From assembly GCA_947258635.1 (NCBI GenBank), contig CAMYJM010000130.1:1-7076 (forward strand): 7,076 nucleotides of DNA, given 5' to 3'. The notes under the pieces were generated by a model that did no database searches, had not been told where the DNA came from, and was given only the letters and a program-made list of their open reading frames with translations. Below, piece by piece: positions 6,929-7,076 of this stretch (position 1 is its first letter; every line of letters begins with the position of its first letter). Both the position numbers and the translations under genes were made by a program. The DNA is from an uncultured Acidimicrobiaceae bacterium (GTDB taxonomy: Bacteria > Actinomycetota > Acidimicrobiia > Spongiisociales > UBA5794).

Positions 6929-7076
6929 AGCCGGGGAAAGGGCGCCCGTCGGCCGCTTGGCTCGCGATCAACGAATCGGTGCAGGCCCGCGCCAGGCGGG
7001 TAGATGAGATCCGCCGGAGCATCTCTACCGGTTCCTACGACGTGCCCGCCGCCGACGTCGCCGCCGCTCTCGTGGC
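6925..7076 (+). CDS. FlgM-like (anti-sigma-28 domain) small protein, partial; 3' end outside window
   Basis: The ATG at 6925 overlaps the antiporter stop (ATGA), and the frame stays open to the window end, giving 50 residues. After a basic N-terminus (MKPGKGRPSAAW), residues 24-50 read ARRVDEIRRSISTGSYDV followed by PAADVAAALV. This matches the core FlgM pattern, RV..[IL]+..I..G.Y.V....VA..L[IV], in which a helix, a G-x-Y turn and a second helix bind sigma-28 in flagellated bacteria (in E. coli RVEALKTAIRNGELKM then GKIADSLI). The match is by eye, and the remaining C-terminus is not visible. FlgM-like domains also occur outside flagellar operons, so the role here, and whether a sigma-28-type factor is its partner, is unknown. 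The reading frame itself is well supported by the overlap and by codon use similar to its neighbours. Confidence 0.65.
   Translation, partial: MKPGKGRPSAAWLAINESVQARARRVDEIRRSISTGSYDVPAADVAAALV

Noticed and set aside
1..7076. Mobile element, defence island, tRNA/rRNA, CRISPR or terminator hairpin
   Set aside because: Nothing of the kind was seen: the genes are contiguous and overlapping, composition is uniform, and the only gap is 32 bases without an inverted repeat followed by a T run.

Overview
The window is GC-rich (clearly above 60% by eye) and almost entirely coding. All six genes lie on the + strand, and every junction but one is an overlap. The high GC, the tightly coupled genes and an alpha-methylacyl-CoA racemase with mycobacterial-type catalytic residues suggest a chromosomal segment from an actinobacterial lineage, possibly Acidimicrobiia-like. 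The lineage is inferred from gene content and composition only. I see no mobile element, RNA gene, CRISPR array or phage signature.

Left part (1-3064): the 3' end of sbcD (Mre11-type nuclease subunit) and a complete sbcC (Rad50-type SMC-like ATPase), overlapping by 14 bases. Together they encode the SbcCD complex, which opens and trims hairpins and protein-blocked DNA ends. SbcC is compact at 833 aa, and its CPVC zinc hook lies almost exactly mid-protein.

Middle (3097-4239): a CaiB/BaiF-superfamily enzyme that looks like a true alpha-methylacyl-CoA racemase, with the His, Asp and Glu expected of that group. The only intergenic gap in the window, 32 bases, precedes it. The gap holds a TAGGAT hexamer that could be the -10 box of a leaderless promoter, or whose AGGA could be a Shine-Dalgarno site.

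Right part (4236-7076): three genes joined by ATGA stop/start overlaps. The first is a cytosolic regulator with an RCK (TrkA-N/TrkA-C) half followed by two UspA-like domains. The second is a CPA2-family cation:proton antiporter with no RCK domain of its own. The third is the start of a gene whose visible 50 residues carry the FlgM (anti-sigma-28) signature. The regulator and antiporter probably form a two-subunit, ligand-gated cation/H+ exchanger, similar in principle to KefC (fused) or KhtTU (split). The antiporter has Ala-Glu where the family usually has Gln-Asp or Asp-Asp, and the regulator's dinucleotide loop is non-canonical.

The racemase stop also overlaps the regulator start (ATGA), so racemase, regulator, antiporter and FlgM-like gene look like one translationally coupled unit. 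This mixed-function unit is the most unusual aspect of the window. I cannot show from the sequence alone that it is a single functional system.
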